Assembly: GCA_036924285.1 (NCBI GenBank)
Contig: JAYKYS010000009.1
Coordinates: 10,974,001-11,038,000 of the forward strand
DNA: 64,000 nucleotides
From: Asterella californica
Taxonomy: Eukaryota; Streptophyta; Marchantiopsida; Marchantiales; Aytoniaceae
Direction: 5' to 3'
Positions within the stretch are counted from its first letter, which is position 1. Each line of letters starts with the position of its first letter. The position numbers and the translations under genes are program-made. Shown piece after piece: positions 12,041 through 24,080 of this stretch. Under the pieces are notes generated by a model that did not search any database, was not told the origin of the DNA, and was given only the letters and a program-made list of their open reading frames with translations.

Positions 12041-13544
12041 CTAGTTTAGAAAATCTCCGAGCACCAAATTTCTAGATCTATAAAAGCGATGGAAACTGAA
12101 GGACTTGAACAATTTCACTTCCTCACATCCCATTCCTCTTTCAAACGTCAATGTAACAATCGATGAATCTATGTTGATGATGGGCGAAAGCCGTCACAGA
12201 GGTAGAAAATTCATATGCTGATCTTGCTGGGAAGAGTTTCATGATATGCATATGCTAGCATCACGAATCAAGCTACATAGATTTTGAGATTTTGAGGAGG
12301 TTGAATTCTGTCTAGAGTTATAGTACGCCTTACATAATATTGAAAGTGAAAACCTAAAGTATAGTGTATGGTACATACTTGTCAATATAGTGCTCCAATG
12401 CGATGTAGATGTTCTTGCAAAGCAGAAGAAGGAGATGACAACAATGAAGAACAATGAACATTGAATGACAACAACATTGAACAGACAACAATGAAGAAAA
12501 CAACAAATTTTAACAAATGTGATATACATTAAGGAAAACATGAAAATGTCCAGACATCGAGGATTCGGAACTTAGAAGATGAGAATGCTAGTATTACGAG
12601 AAGGAATTTTGCTGATTTTTCTAAAATAGAAAAGCAGCATAGAAGATGCATATCAGTACAACTTAGGGCTGAATGATATGTTGACAATTGATTTATCTCC
12701 ATCTGATTTAACAATAAGAGAAGTTGAATTCTTGAGCATGGAGTATGTGAAAAATTACGACGGATTGAAAGTGCATGACATGTACCGTGCTGCAAGAGGA
12801 AAGGAACAAACAAAGATAGTTGGATGAGAAAATATTGTGTATAGAAGATGAGAGTGAAAAAATATGCTGGAGATGGAGCAATTTTTGTTTGTCACTTGGC
12901 ACATTCTGGTCCTAAACACATTCACCATTGCAGAGGTGTTGTAAAGTAGAAGTTGAAGCTAAGAAAATGTAATAGTAGTAGTTCAGATTATCATCTGGAA
13001 GGATATATATGTGAACAAAGACGTATTGCATAATAATTATTAGTCCGGATATGAATAATGAGGCTTAGTCAATACGGAAGAAACTCATACTGAATCCGAA
13101 AGTGTTTTGGATATGTGGTAACGTATCCAAAACACTGTAAGCATTATAATTTCAAAATAATAATAAAAAATGCAGGTGCTTATGTCTATTTCCGTCGTGG
13201 TCTTAAACTTAACATTTTTCAATAACTATCAGCTTTCCGACGCTTATGAAGTACAAAAAATACCGGCGCTATTACTATTGTATGTTTGTTTCCGTCAAGC
13301 TATTTTTTATGAAATTCTTCTTAACTATCACTGTACAATACGGTGGGGGAGGATATTCACCTGAAAGATGGAGGAGGTGAATATGCATGCACATTACTTA
13401 AGGATTATTTTTATTCCTCCGGAACACTTCCTTTATAATAGAAGGGGTTAAATTTTCAACTCACAGCCAAGTGGAATTTGGAGCCTTTAGTTTATAGTTT
13501 TCCCGTTTCTCACCATCCATGTGTTACAATCCGTTGAGAAATAT
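12041..13544. other. AT-rich region, no gene recognised
   Basis: This holds short unassigned open frames on both strands and a low-complexity AACAATGAA/GACAACA-rich patch at about 12430-12500. I can support neither a gene nor a named repeat. A possible TATA-like ATCTATAAAAG occurs at about 12075, but no gene follows it. Confidence 0.4.
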
Positions 13545-13805
13545 TTAGATTTAGATATTTAATTTTAAATTTAGATTTATTTTACCAATGGGAAAATAAA
13601 TCCAAATCTATTGTGCAATGGTGTAATTTTTACTTACTGCAGAAAGAACTCTTTTTTTGAGAAATTATTTTTACTAAAATAATCATGTATATCACCAGCT
13701 TCTTCATCCCCTGCTCACTTCTCGCACTATCCCCTCAAAGAATTTCTCGTCTCGAAATGCCAACTCGTCATTTCCCAAAACCACCGTTTGGATTATCTTA
13801 TGAGC
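13545..13805. repeat. Dispersed repeat D, copy 2
   Basis: Second copy of the AT-rich repeat seen at 11660-12040, in the same orientation and about 1.8 kb away. It shares AAAATAATCATGTATA and CATTTCCCAAAACCA with the first copy but lacks part of its middle. Confidence 0.7.
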
Positions 13806-14217
13806 ATGATACGGGGCTACGTAATTATACAGAATACGCTACGAGGTAACAGATCTTTACATGATAAGTGGAAATAATATTGCCTGAAGATGGATGCAAA
13901 TCACCTCCTGTGCGTGATATGCCTCTGATTATACTCAATGGTTTATTCCCTGGTAAGTCAATATCTTTCCCCACGGTCTTGTTGAGTGAAATTCGTTTTC
14001 TCTAAGTGTAAATTTTATAAAAATTTATTTTTCTAAGTTATTATAGAAAATTAAATTAATTCATAAAGATTATATATTACTCAGTCCCGGAGTAGCCAAC
14101 TCGTCTGGAAAAAACCCACAAGTGAAAGGCGCACTGCTGCGCTCTTGAGATATAAATACGGAACAGTAATTGTGAAATAGCGACATTTATCTGAGACATT
14201 AAACATTATTTAATGTA

Positions 14218-14298
14218 CACCCATGTACACGGTAGTGTACATGGGTGAATATGCATAATATGCATGCTTCATACATATTCACCCATGTATGAAGCATG
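14218..14298. repeat. Overlapping hairpins with alternative pairings
   Basis: CACCCATGTACAC (14218-14230) is perfectly complementary to GTGTACATGGGTG (14235-14247). CATGCTTCATACAT (14263-14276) is perfectly complementary to ATGTATGAAGCATG (14285-14298). A third pairing, TACATGGGTGAATAT (14238-14252) with ATATTCACCCATGTA (14275-14289), would exclude both. Origin unknown. Confidence 0.75.
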
Positions 14299-14719
14299 AA
14301 ACAAAACCACTTCGGCCGACGTTCCAACTATAGTCACTGATGATTCATCCTTCAGTCTTTAATCTTTTAAAGTACAGTATGTACTTTGTCTGCTACTGTA
14401 GGTTGACAAACAGATTGCGAGATAAAGTATGTACAGGAATGGAAAACTAAGCATATAAAGGATATTTGTCTTAGAAAGCAGCGACTCTCTAGCCCACGTC
14501 CTTCAGTCCATGAAGAAAGCACCAAGAGTATCGACTTTACTTTACCTATGTTTCTCAAACCAGTATAGTATACTGTAGTGGAAAGTGCCAGGCAATCCCA
14601 TCGCTCGTTTCGGAAAGTAAGCAGCATGAGGATCATCTTCATCGAAAACCTTGGAATACTTGCTCTCGCCGAATTGATTGTACAGCCTTCTCGTGATTGT
14701 CAGAAGTGGTCGTATATTT

Positions 14720-15110
14720 GACTCAGGTCACTTAGATCGGCGATCCAGTAAGTCAGACTGGTTGGAAGTGCTTATGTCACCAGCGAATGTCTCTTTCTTA
14801 CCGTCGCGTTTCAAGACACAAGAAAGTGAATCCAATCTCACCAGAGAATGTCTCTTACCGTCGCGTCTCAAGACAGAAGAAAGTGAATCCAATCCGAGCT
14901 AGAAATTTTGAAATTGCGGGGACGCTGAGAAACAAATCGTATTTGTGACTCAGGTCACTTAGATCGGCGATCCAGTAAGTCAGACTGGTTGGAAGTGCTT
15001 ATGTCACCAGAGAATGTCTCTTTCTTACCGTCGCGTCTCAAGACAGAAGAGGATCCAATCCGAGCTTGAAATTTTGAAATTGTGGGGACGCTAAGAAACA
15101 AGGAGAGCGT
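14720..15110. repeat. Direct repeat with 227-bp period
   Basis: GACTCAGGTCACTTAGATCG starts at 14720 and again at 14947, and both copies continue through GTTGGAAGTGCTTATGTCACC and ACCGTCGCGT.TCAAGACA to TTTTGAAATTG.GGGGACGCT. The first copy also contains a smaller internal duplication of the CACCAG.GAATGTCTC to GAATCCAATC part. It lies about 1.5 kb upstream of the ORP start codon and has no evident coding role. Confidence 0.8.
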
Positions 15111-15199
15111 GACTTCTCTAATTTTAAAGTGCGGTGTTGAACAGAGGGAAGAGTTTGAGAGAAAAAGGCATCTGTGAATATCCACACTTATGGCGGTAG

Positions 15200-16650
15200 G
15201 CTGGAACTGGAACCTTTTTACCCTGGGGTGAGGACTATATTGCGCATGAGCTCTGGGTATACAAAGCCCTAGTATGGCGCTACGGACCTGCCTGCAGATT
15301 CCACTCTGGACAGGTGCGAGACCCGCAGCGAAGAATCAAATTCCAATATATGCGTCCATTTCGCCCCTCTCCTCCTCTAGGCTTGAACCTTCAAGAAGAC
15401 AGAGCAGAACAGGTCGACAATTCAAAATTTGCGTCAAAACAGAGGGTGTCCAGTTATAATTCGAACGAGAAAAACGTTTGGGCAAGTTTTCTTTGTCCGG
15501 GGTCAATGCTTTTTGACATGACGCTGCGCTGTGTCTCCTGCAGGCTCCAGTACTGGCATATGCCAACGCGGTCGAACGAGATACGCTGGAAGCCGGTACA
15601 CACATAAAGTGTTGACTGGCGACAAAAGGTACTATAGAGTGCATGGAGCCAGTGTGGCCCAGCCGAGCATGCCCGGTGGGAAGCCAGCTCAGTTTAGCGG
15701 GTCCCCTAAATATGGCGTGGCTGCCTGAGCAGATAACGGTGGCGAGCATGGAATAGTGCTCCGGCCCGGTAGGGGAAGATGACCGGGACGTCCCGTCTCG
15801 TCCAGTCTTCAGCAAGACAAAAGACAGAAGGAAAGCGCTGCAGGGGAGGGGGACAGCGGAGCAAAGCGAGAAGAGGAGAGGACGAAGGACAGGCTCGAGT
15901 TTTCCTTCCGACTGCTGCTGCTTTGCTGCTGGTGCTCCTCTTGGGCGCTTCTGCGAGTCGCTCGCTATTTGCGTTTCTTGCTCTTTTACTTGCTATGTTT
16001 GACGACGAGGAAGACGAAGACGAAGGGAGAAGGAAATTGGCATCAATTCGGAAGGGAGGGAGGGTGATCTGTCTGGTCCGTGTGGGCGATCGAGGTGGAT
16101 TCCATCCGCACTGACTCCGCTGTGAGGAGGGAGTGGACGAGAAGTTTGAGTCTTGGGTGCCACCTCTCTTGTAGAGAGTCTGTTAATAGTTGATAGCTTT
16201 TCTTTCGTTCGTTCGTGCGTGGGGGTTGGTCTTGGGTGCCAACCGTTCAGGTTTGTGCGCAGATCGTATCAGATTTGAGTTTCGTCGTCGGGCTTTTGAA
16301 GTTCTAGGGTACTTGGTGCTGGTTGGAACTGTGGCGATGAAGAGGATGTCGTTATAATGACTACCAGGGGCGCCGCCTGTGGTACATGGCTTGTTGGTTC
16401 TGGAAAGAATTGTTATGGTGTTTTGATATAGGGGATTTCGGCGAGATTGCTGCTTTGAAGGATGATTCCTTCCTTGAATCATGAGCTCGGGGAGGAATTG
16501 GCGACTTTTTCCGTCGTGGTGGATGTGAAAGCCCGATTGGAAGTCCCGGCTGGACAGATGTGTGCTTAAAGGTTAGGCGAGCAAAGAATCGTCAGCGAGG
16601 GAGAAAACCGGTGGGATCAAAGGGGGGATGCATGATAAGGTGAAGTTTGA
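15200..16650 (+). promoter_or_regulatory. Promoter and 5' leader region of the ORP gene (inferred)
   Basis: This stretch is clearly more GC-rich than the DNA to its left and contains purine-rich tracts (about 15835-15900) and a GACGAGGAAGACGAAGACG-type run near 16000, features common in plant 5' leaders. No TATA box or transcription start can be fixed. Open frames here on both strands lack recognisable motifs and are most likely chance. Two out-of-frame ATGs at 16628 and 16632 lie immediately before the chosen start. Confidence 0.4.
16628..16643 (+). promoter_or_regulatory. Upstream ATGs just before the ORP start
   Basis: ATG at 16628 opens a 64-codon frame that overlaps the ORP start out of frame, and ATG at 16632 opens a frame of three codons ending at TGA 16641-16643. 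If the transcript begins upstream, both would compete with the ATG at 16651. Their use cannot be judged without transcript data. Confidence 0.4.
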
Positions 16651-19600
16651 ATGCATGCTCTGTGCTGCATTTCCCCTGTTCCGCTGGAGAGGGAATCGCG
16701 TCCTCTCTCGTTGTCTCGTCCTGAGCGGTCCACAATTGCCTTCAGTATGGACCAGCAGAATAACCATAAGGCTTCAAAACCTCCCATCAATCACAAGAAC
16801 GGGTCCTCTTCTCCTCTTTTGACCAAGAGTTACGGTGGTCCTGCCTCTCCCTATCCTGAGAGTGTCGTGGACCACGATGAAACCAGGTCGTTGGCTAGAT
16901 CTGCTACTGGATTATCGGTAGGAGAGGGGAGCTTAAAGATTGGCATGTCCGGAGAGTTGAACGTTCCAGAGTCCAGAGGATGTACGAACTCCAGCACGAA
17001 TGTGGGAGGCATTCTGTATAAGTGGGTGAACTATGGCAAGGGGTGGAGGCCCCGCTGGTTTGTATTGCAGGAAGGTGTTCTTTCATATTACAAGGTACAT
17101 GGACCTGATAAGGTTTCAGTGAACCATGAAAGACACAAAGGACTGCGTCTGATCGGGGAGGAGGCACAGCGCCTTCAGAGGAAACAGAAAAGCGCGAATG
17201 TCGATGAGAAGAGACCTCGGAAACCTTTCGGGGAGGTACATTTAAAGGTAAATTCTGTGCAGATCTCGACAAATTACGGCACATTTTACGTTCTAGCTAT
17301 CGTTAGTCAGCTAATAAGTGTTGGCTTTGGTGTGAGGCCTTTGCTGCAACTTTCTCCCAAGGAAGTGTATTCCTTTCTTACATAATCTGCTACATAATCT
17401 CATACGACCACATAAAATATACATAATCTGCTGATGGCCGCGTACAGTTAGCTGCATTCACCAATCCTTACGGTGGTAGAGTTTGCCGGATTAGATCAGA
17501 ATGCTCGTTCTCTTTCCTTGAGTTTCGTGTCTTGCTTCACTTAATCGTTCCGGAACTGCAGTGCATGTGTGTAATGGCATGTGTCGTAGCTTTGCCATAC
17601 GGACGAGTAACACACTACGGAACTTGACCTGATGCAACTTTTGCGTTTCAAGGTTGCCCTTAGTGGATAGACAAGTTTTACTGCTTGATGGTTTCTTATA
17701 TCATCATTCGCCGGTCCTTCCAGATGTGTTTCCAGATGGGTGGTTTGGCGGTTTTTGCTACCGGAGTCCATCATACCTGCACGGCTCTGTTAGTACGGCG
17801 TCAAACTGTTTCATGATTCATGACCCATGTGTAGTGAGCGTTTCTGTTGACCTTTTCTGTTTTCTCCCCCTAGCGATCAGTTACGAATAAGTAGAAATTC
17901 AAGAATGATTGTTTTGAATAGTAACAGGAGAATATCGGTTTGTAGAATTGATCCGTTTGGTGTTAAGATGAGTTTAAACAGTGCAAAATGTGCAAAAGCT
18001 TGGCCGGGTGTTAGCCTCTCTGGGTTTCCGTTTCAAGCTTCTATTGAACCGGGACGCAGGAGACGTATCAACTGCAGTTTTCTTGCTCTAGCGACAGTAT
18101 TGTGCGTCGTTGACAAGTGTGGCGCGAATGACAGTTAGCAACCCGACTAACTCAAATCGGATCATTCGTGTAGTTAAGAGTTGGAACACGTGTTTGCTGA
18201 GGAAGGCTGGGTTCCTGACTGTAACTGCTTGACAGTTCTTAAATTAAAGATCAACTGGCGTCATAATTAAGACACTCATCCGCTGGTTGTTGTTTGATCA
18301 GTGTGTAAAGGACTTGAATTTGACATGAATGCGACGAATTGCCGAATTGCACGAGCTTTCTTTCTCAGTTTCCTCCACTGTCGCATATGGATTCACGCTT
18401 AATTAACGAAAAGTCTTGGGCAACTGTGTACAGGTTTCATCTCTTCGTGAAAGCAAGTCAGATGATAAGAAGTTTTATATTTACACAGGAACAAAGACCC
18501 TTCATCTTCGAGCTGAATGTAAAGAAGATAAAATTACGTGGTTGGAAGCTTTGCAAGCTGCGAAGGATCTGTTCCCTAGGAACGCTCTTATCTATGGCCT
18601 TGCACCACCTCCTGAAGAGATTACTCTTAGTACGGAGAAGCTGAGAAGGCGGCTTTTGGAAGAGGGTCTAAGTGAAGATGTAGTGTTAGAATGTGAACAA
18701 ATTATACTTTTGGAGTTTGTTGAGGTTAAAGAGAAGTTTAACGTTCTTCAGCAACGGCGGATGAACCTCTTGGAGCGCTTAAGGCTTCTTGAGGTATGTT
18801 TCCTTCCATCCGACTGTGATTTTACCCTTCTTTGCATCAGTATCAGCGAGTTGTGGTTCCGTTGTTCGCTCGTCGAGTAAAATTAAAGTGTACAGATTTG
18901 TAATGTTGCATATAGCTGCCAGCTTGTTTGTCATTGGTTCCGGTTATTGTCAAAAGAACGTGGTGAGTTTGGTAACTCTTTGATAGTGGATCCAGGACAT
19001 GATTCGAACATGAGTCCATTACCTAGACTTACGATGTCAAGTGTGGAGGTTTAATCCACTGTTTTGCACTGGCTGCAAATGCAGGCGGAGAAAGTGGAGT
19101 TGGAGACAACAGTTGTAGACCAAGTTGAAACTCAAAGTCAAGGAGGCCGGGATCACTCCAGTGGTCGTGGACTCAAATATCATGGTACTCCTTCACGGTT
19201 CATTTTGATTTTCGGCCACTTGCGTCGGGTCTCTGGCTAAGAATTTGCTAGGAAAGGTACTTCCGAGAAATGATAGTGTGGAAATGTCTAAAGGTGTGGT
19301 GTGATGTTCGATGCGGTGAAAGGTCATCTTGCACATCAAACGTCAATCTCTTTTGCATCATTGTAGTCCTGAGCTGGTTGTTACTGGACTCATACGCATC
19401 GCAGTGGGCTTACAGCAGGAAGTGAGACGGATGATTCTGACGATGAAGCGGACAGAAGTGGAGGAATGGAGATTGACAGTGATGATGAGGATGAAATTTT
19501 CTTTGACACCAAAGAAACATTGGGAGTGTATCGAACATCATCATCTGACATTTCATCAGAATTAAATGAGTTGGACGAGTCTGGCGATATGGAGCTGGTT

Positions 19601-22600
19601 GGATTTCAGTATCCGAAAGTACAAAGGCGGACGAGACTGCCTGAGCCTAAAGAGAAGGAGAAAAGCGTAAGCTTGTGGTCGATAATAAAAGAAAGTATTG
19701 GCAAAGATCTCACAAAAGTTTGCTTGCCAGTCTATTTCAACGAACCTATTTCTTCACTGCAAAGGTGTTTCGAAGATTTGGAGTATTCATATCTGCTGGA
19801 TCGAGCTCAGGTGTTTGGGAAGCAGGTAGGTTGAATTGAGTTATCTGTTTTGTTCAACTTCTGGCTTGTCAGAGGAGGGCGTCTCGGTCAAATCTTACTT
19901 GCTTTAGACTTAATCTGTCCTACTTGAGATTTGAGACGAATTTCACTGGAAGGAGCTGGCGGAAATGATTTCAAGCAGTTTATCACATGTACGATTTTTC
20001 TCATCTTTGGTTTGTATGATCACATGATCACTCTAAGCCGGCAACCAGGCTAAGAACACCCGCTCGCGGCTGTAACGGGGTCTATAAGTTCATATGTTAA
20101 CCTGCGACTCAACTGCGAGTCAGCTCTTTCCTTGCTCTGCCTGTCGACTTCTTCCTGCGTTTAGATAACGACCTACATATCAGCAGAGCTACACAGGATA
20201 CAGGACCGCCTCTCACACTTGTTGAGACGATGCACTCTCCGCACCACAAGTGAATGCGTTGCGTAGGTCCAGTGATTTCTCGCTTTCATCAGTTGCAAAT
20301 ATCTAACTCTTTGACCTACTTCTCTGTAGGTCAAAGGATGAATGCTTACTGTTCTCGTTTTTAGGATATGAATCTCTCCTTGCACTTCCGCTGCCCACTG
20401 CGGTTGGAGAAAGGGAGTGTTTTACTTTTGTTCTCTTTGCAACCATGGTGTGCATTTAGTTCATTATTAGTTCCTCTCGGTGCATGGGTACATAAACTTC
20501 TAGAGCTGAGAGTATTTGTAGCTTCTTATAGCGTCCCACCCTAAAATCTTGCTCAAGATTCCGCTGGATATTGCCGGGAGAGTATTAGATACATCATGAC
20601 CTTCAGTAGATCGACACGTCAGTTGGCCCATAAAAATGAGAAAATGTAGCTGAGTGGTTTTGCAGCTGATAACTACTGATCTATACACCTTAAAAGATTT
20701 AATTCCTTTACAACAGTTGTCGGTAGTTATGATATTATTGCTTTTGTAGGGTTGTCGTCCAATTCGTGTATTAGAGCTGAACGTGTTGTCCGGCCTTATT
20801 TCCGGGTTTGCAACTAAGCTTCGTCTTACGACATGCAGGGAAACAGCTTGATGAGATTGCTACATATTGCAGCCTTCGCCGTGTCAGGTTATGCATCTAC
20901 GGAGACTCGTACATGTAAACCTTTCAACCCGCTTCTCGGAGAAACATACGAGGCAGACTTTCCGGATATGGGCCTTCGGTTTTTTTCTGAGAAGGTACGG
21001 ATTGTTAACTTCCCGAATCATCATGTTTGGTCGCTGGTTAGTGCGTGACAGGTTGGTTGGACACTGTACTCAGCTCTCTTGTATGCCTCGGCACGAGTTA
21101 CATGTCGAAGGTAGAATTGTGCACAGCAAAGTGCAGTGGTTACATTACTCCCGGAAATTTGTACACAACTAGTTAAGCTTGGATCACGGGAAAATAAACG
21201 GTTGTGTATGCATTGTTTTAGTAGGTTCAAGTATAGTATGGCCAACCTTTAGGTTAGATTCCGATTTTAGAGAGGTAGGTTATTAAGTTGTATTTCTGTT
21301 GAATATCGGTGTTCATGGAAGCATTTAGTGTAGTTTCTTGATGTCTCACTTTTCTGAATTTGCTTCTACAGTTAAGTATTCCAAAGGCAGAGTTTTGACT
21401 ATCAACGGAGACTTGAAACTTCTCACCGGTCTTGAGGCTAGTTGAATTAGATCTGATCAGGCGGAGGTTTAGTTGTGTTGACGGTGAGGTGAGATTTTGC
21501 AGGTCCTGGTATTAGGCGCTCTAATTACCAAGTTCGATGTCTTGTTTCGCAGGTAAGCCATCACCCAATGATTGTGGCATGCCACTGTGATGGTAGAGGC
21601 TGGAAATTCTGGGGTGATAGCAATTTGAAGAGCAAGTTCTGGGGCCGCTCTATTCAGTTAGATCCTGTGGGTACTCTCACGCTTCAGTTTGACGATGGCG
21701 AAGAATTCCAGTGGAGTAAGGTGCCTGGTTCTTACCTTCCGTCACTCTGGACAGTGTGAATTGCCTCATCCTATTCGAGTTTGCATGATTCACTGCCAGA
21801 CTTTCTGAAGATTTTGGCAAACTATCTCTGCGTTTGTGAGAGAGGGTGGCTCTGGAGTGCTCTCTTGTTCATAGCTAACCACAATGGTGAACAAATCCTG
21901 ATCCTCTGCGTTACAGCTTATTTCAGATTGATTCAGATGACATTTTACTGGTAACTAGTTCTAAGGATGAACTGCAGTTAATACTTGGTCTGTAAGACTG
22001 TACAACATTCGTCCTTGTGATAGTGTTTATGCGTACTTGTCAGGTCACAACATCAATATATAATCTTATTCTAGGAAAGTTGTACGTGGACCATTATGGG
22101 ACAATGCGGATACAAGGAAATCGGGATCTTTCTTGCAAGCTCAAGTTTAAGGAGCAATCTATCATGGATCGCAATCCTCACCAGGTATTGTTCTGTCTTG
22201 ATTACGCTCTATCAGTTGACCGTAAATAAATAGCGCTCCGTTATTTTGTTCCGAGAGGAGTGTTTGCCCACTCAAAGCAGGATTGCTGGTGTCTGGCCTC
22301 ATTGTGCAATTTGTGGCATGCATCCGGTCGATTGCTGGTGGAGTAACTAACAGACTCTGTCCGACCCCTTGCAAGCAGAAAAGATGATATTTGTGTAGGT
22401 TGATGGGTCCAAATGGTTTTTCTCTTACGATTCAGTTTCTTGGATCAGGTTCAGGGTTACGTGCACGACAAAAACGGTGAAAAATTGGCAACACTGCTTG
22501 GAAAGTGGGATGAAAGCATATACTATATCTTGGGTGATATAGCTGCGAAACCCAAGCATTATGATCCGATGTCAGAAGCTGTCCTGCTGTGGAAACGGAA

Positions 22601-23712
22601 TCCACCTGCTGAGAATCCGACGAGATATGGCTTCTCGTCATTTGCCATAACTTTGAATGAACTCACTCCGGGTTTGAAGGTATGAATGGCGAAGCATCTG
22701 GCAAGATGTTGCATGATGAACTCGATGGAAATATGCAATCTAATGCCTGCTACGACTGTGCGAACAGTATTTTGTCTAGTAAAAGATCAGCTATCCTGTT
22801 TGTAGGAATGAACATGTTATTCTATTCGAATCCTTCACTCGTAGACATTGTGAGCTGTTGTATGCCAGAGTTTGCTAGAGGTGGCAGAATGGTCTTTATC
22901 TTGGTACTTTTAGTGAAGAGACCGTTTCCTTTTAGTTCTTTCCCACCGCTCTTGCGTTGGTTCAATTGAGGCGGACGGATGAAGTGCGGAGGTCATCAGT
23001 AACCATGTCCCTTGTGATGGTATACTACTATGTAGTTATCAGGGTGCCAGTATCATAAAAACCAACTTAGGTCTTTAAGGAGTTAAGTTTTTGATGTTTC
23101 GGAAAATTTGAATCGCAGGAGAAATTGCCTCCTACAGACTCTAGATTAAGACCGGACCAACGGCATCTTGAAAATGGGGAATATGAAGATGCAAATGCGG
23201 AAAAATTGCGGTTGGAACAGAAACAACGGCGTGTAAGTAACCCGTTTTGGATCCTTTTCTGTCCAGTCAATAATAGTGTCTAATTTTAGCCAGTGCGGTG
23301 TAGTTATATCTGGAGCGACAAATTGTTTTACCTTGTACGGTCCCACTTGAGCCAGACAGTTAGTCGGAGCTAGAATGGTTGGTGAGAGGTGCAGGTTGAA
23401 GAGGCTGGTCTGTTCACTAACACCTGCCCCAGGGGAAAGCGGAACTTCCATAAGTTTGTCAGTTGTTTTAGTTTGCCGTGTTGGACGTGAGGAAGTTGTT
23501 CGAGTCTCATAAAATACTCACGTGAGACACGTCGTCTCGTACAGGCGTCGCAATTGCAGGAGAAAGGTTGGCAACCCCACTGGTTCCGTAAAGAGAAAGG
23601 CCAGGATACATACCAGTACGTAGGCGGTTATTGGGAAGCCCGAAAAGAAGGGAACTGGAAAGATTGCCCTGACGTATTTGGACCACACTTGCCGGAGATA
23701 CCTGCGGAGTGA
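16651..23712 (+). CDS. Oxysterol-binding protein-related protein (plant ORP1-type), ten exons
   Basis: Predicted lipid/sterol-transfer protein acting at membrane contacts. Exons: 16651-17247, 18434-18793, 19085-19184, 19419-19825, 20839-20994, 21553-21720, 22044-22184, 22449-22679, 23119-23232, 23545-23712; every junction is GT-AG and in frame, giving about 813 residues, close to the usual size of this plant class. Domains: N-terminal MHALCC (possible acylation site), PH domain about 119-248 ([14 protein letters not shown] start), coiled coil about 270-335, acidic stretch 354-382, then the ORD ligand-binding domain from about 434 with the signature SEKVSHHPM (541-545 = VSHHP). The C-terminal [12 protein letters not shown] block is also family-like. 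I chose ATG 16651 because related plant proteins start with a similar Cys-pair segment; ATG 16747 (MDQQNN) is the alternative. No defects seen. Paralogue number cannot be assigned. Confidence 0.93.
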
Positions 23713-24080
23713 GGTATCTCATTAATTTTGTCAAATTCTATAGAGATTGGCTCAATAAATGTTTGAGCTTTTTCGAGAATCATACTCTTGCAACCACCCA
23801 GAGTGGTGCTGATAAATTTTTGAATACATGTTGTGCTGGGCTAAGAAGCAATCATCGTTTCCGAGAAGTGTCATAAAGCGCTCATACGCTCCATCAGTTA
23901 TGAGGTTACTGTCTTCTGCATACTGTAAGTGGACGGAATCTGGTATAAATAAACAGAACGTCACCCCGACACGATCTTGTTTAACACCCCTGGCTAGACG
24001 ACTCATTAACTGACGACATGCATCGTGCAATCGCGGGTCACCGATGGGCGACGCGTTGACTTCCCAGGAGTTCACAAGGT
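23713..24080 (-). CDS. Unidentified minus-strand ORF tail-to-tail with the ORP gene
   Basis: An open frame of about 107 codons (stop near 23752, no ATG at its upstream end; the first in-frame start-like codon is GTG 24075) gives a balanced, protein-like sequence with LMSRLARGVKQ, VGVTFCLFIPD and DGAYERFMTLL. I do not recognise the family. It could be a terminal exon or a fragment of a transposon protein. It begins only about 40 bp past the ORP stop on the opposite strand, so it would overlap the ORP 3' UTR. No upstream exon was found. Confidence 0.25.

Noticed and set aside
15336..15815. 159-codon minus-strand open frame upstream of the ORP gene
   Set aside because: Low-complexity Ser/Arg/Pro/Cys composition in GC-rich DNA, no motif, and it overlaps other open frames on the plus strand; most likely chance.
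18990..19035. tRNA-like T-arm on the minus strand (CATGTTCGAATCATG with a CCA-like end) in an ORP intron
   Set aside because: Only the T-arm and a 3'-end-like sequence are present; no complementary acceptor strand, D-arm or anticodon arm was found at the right distance.
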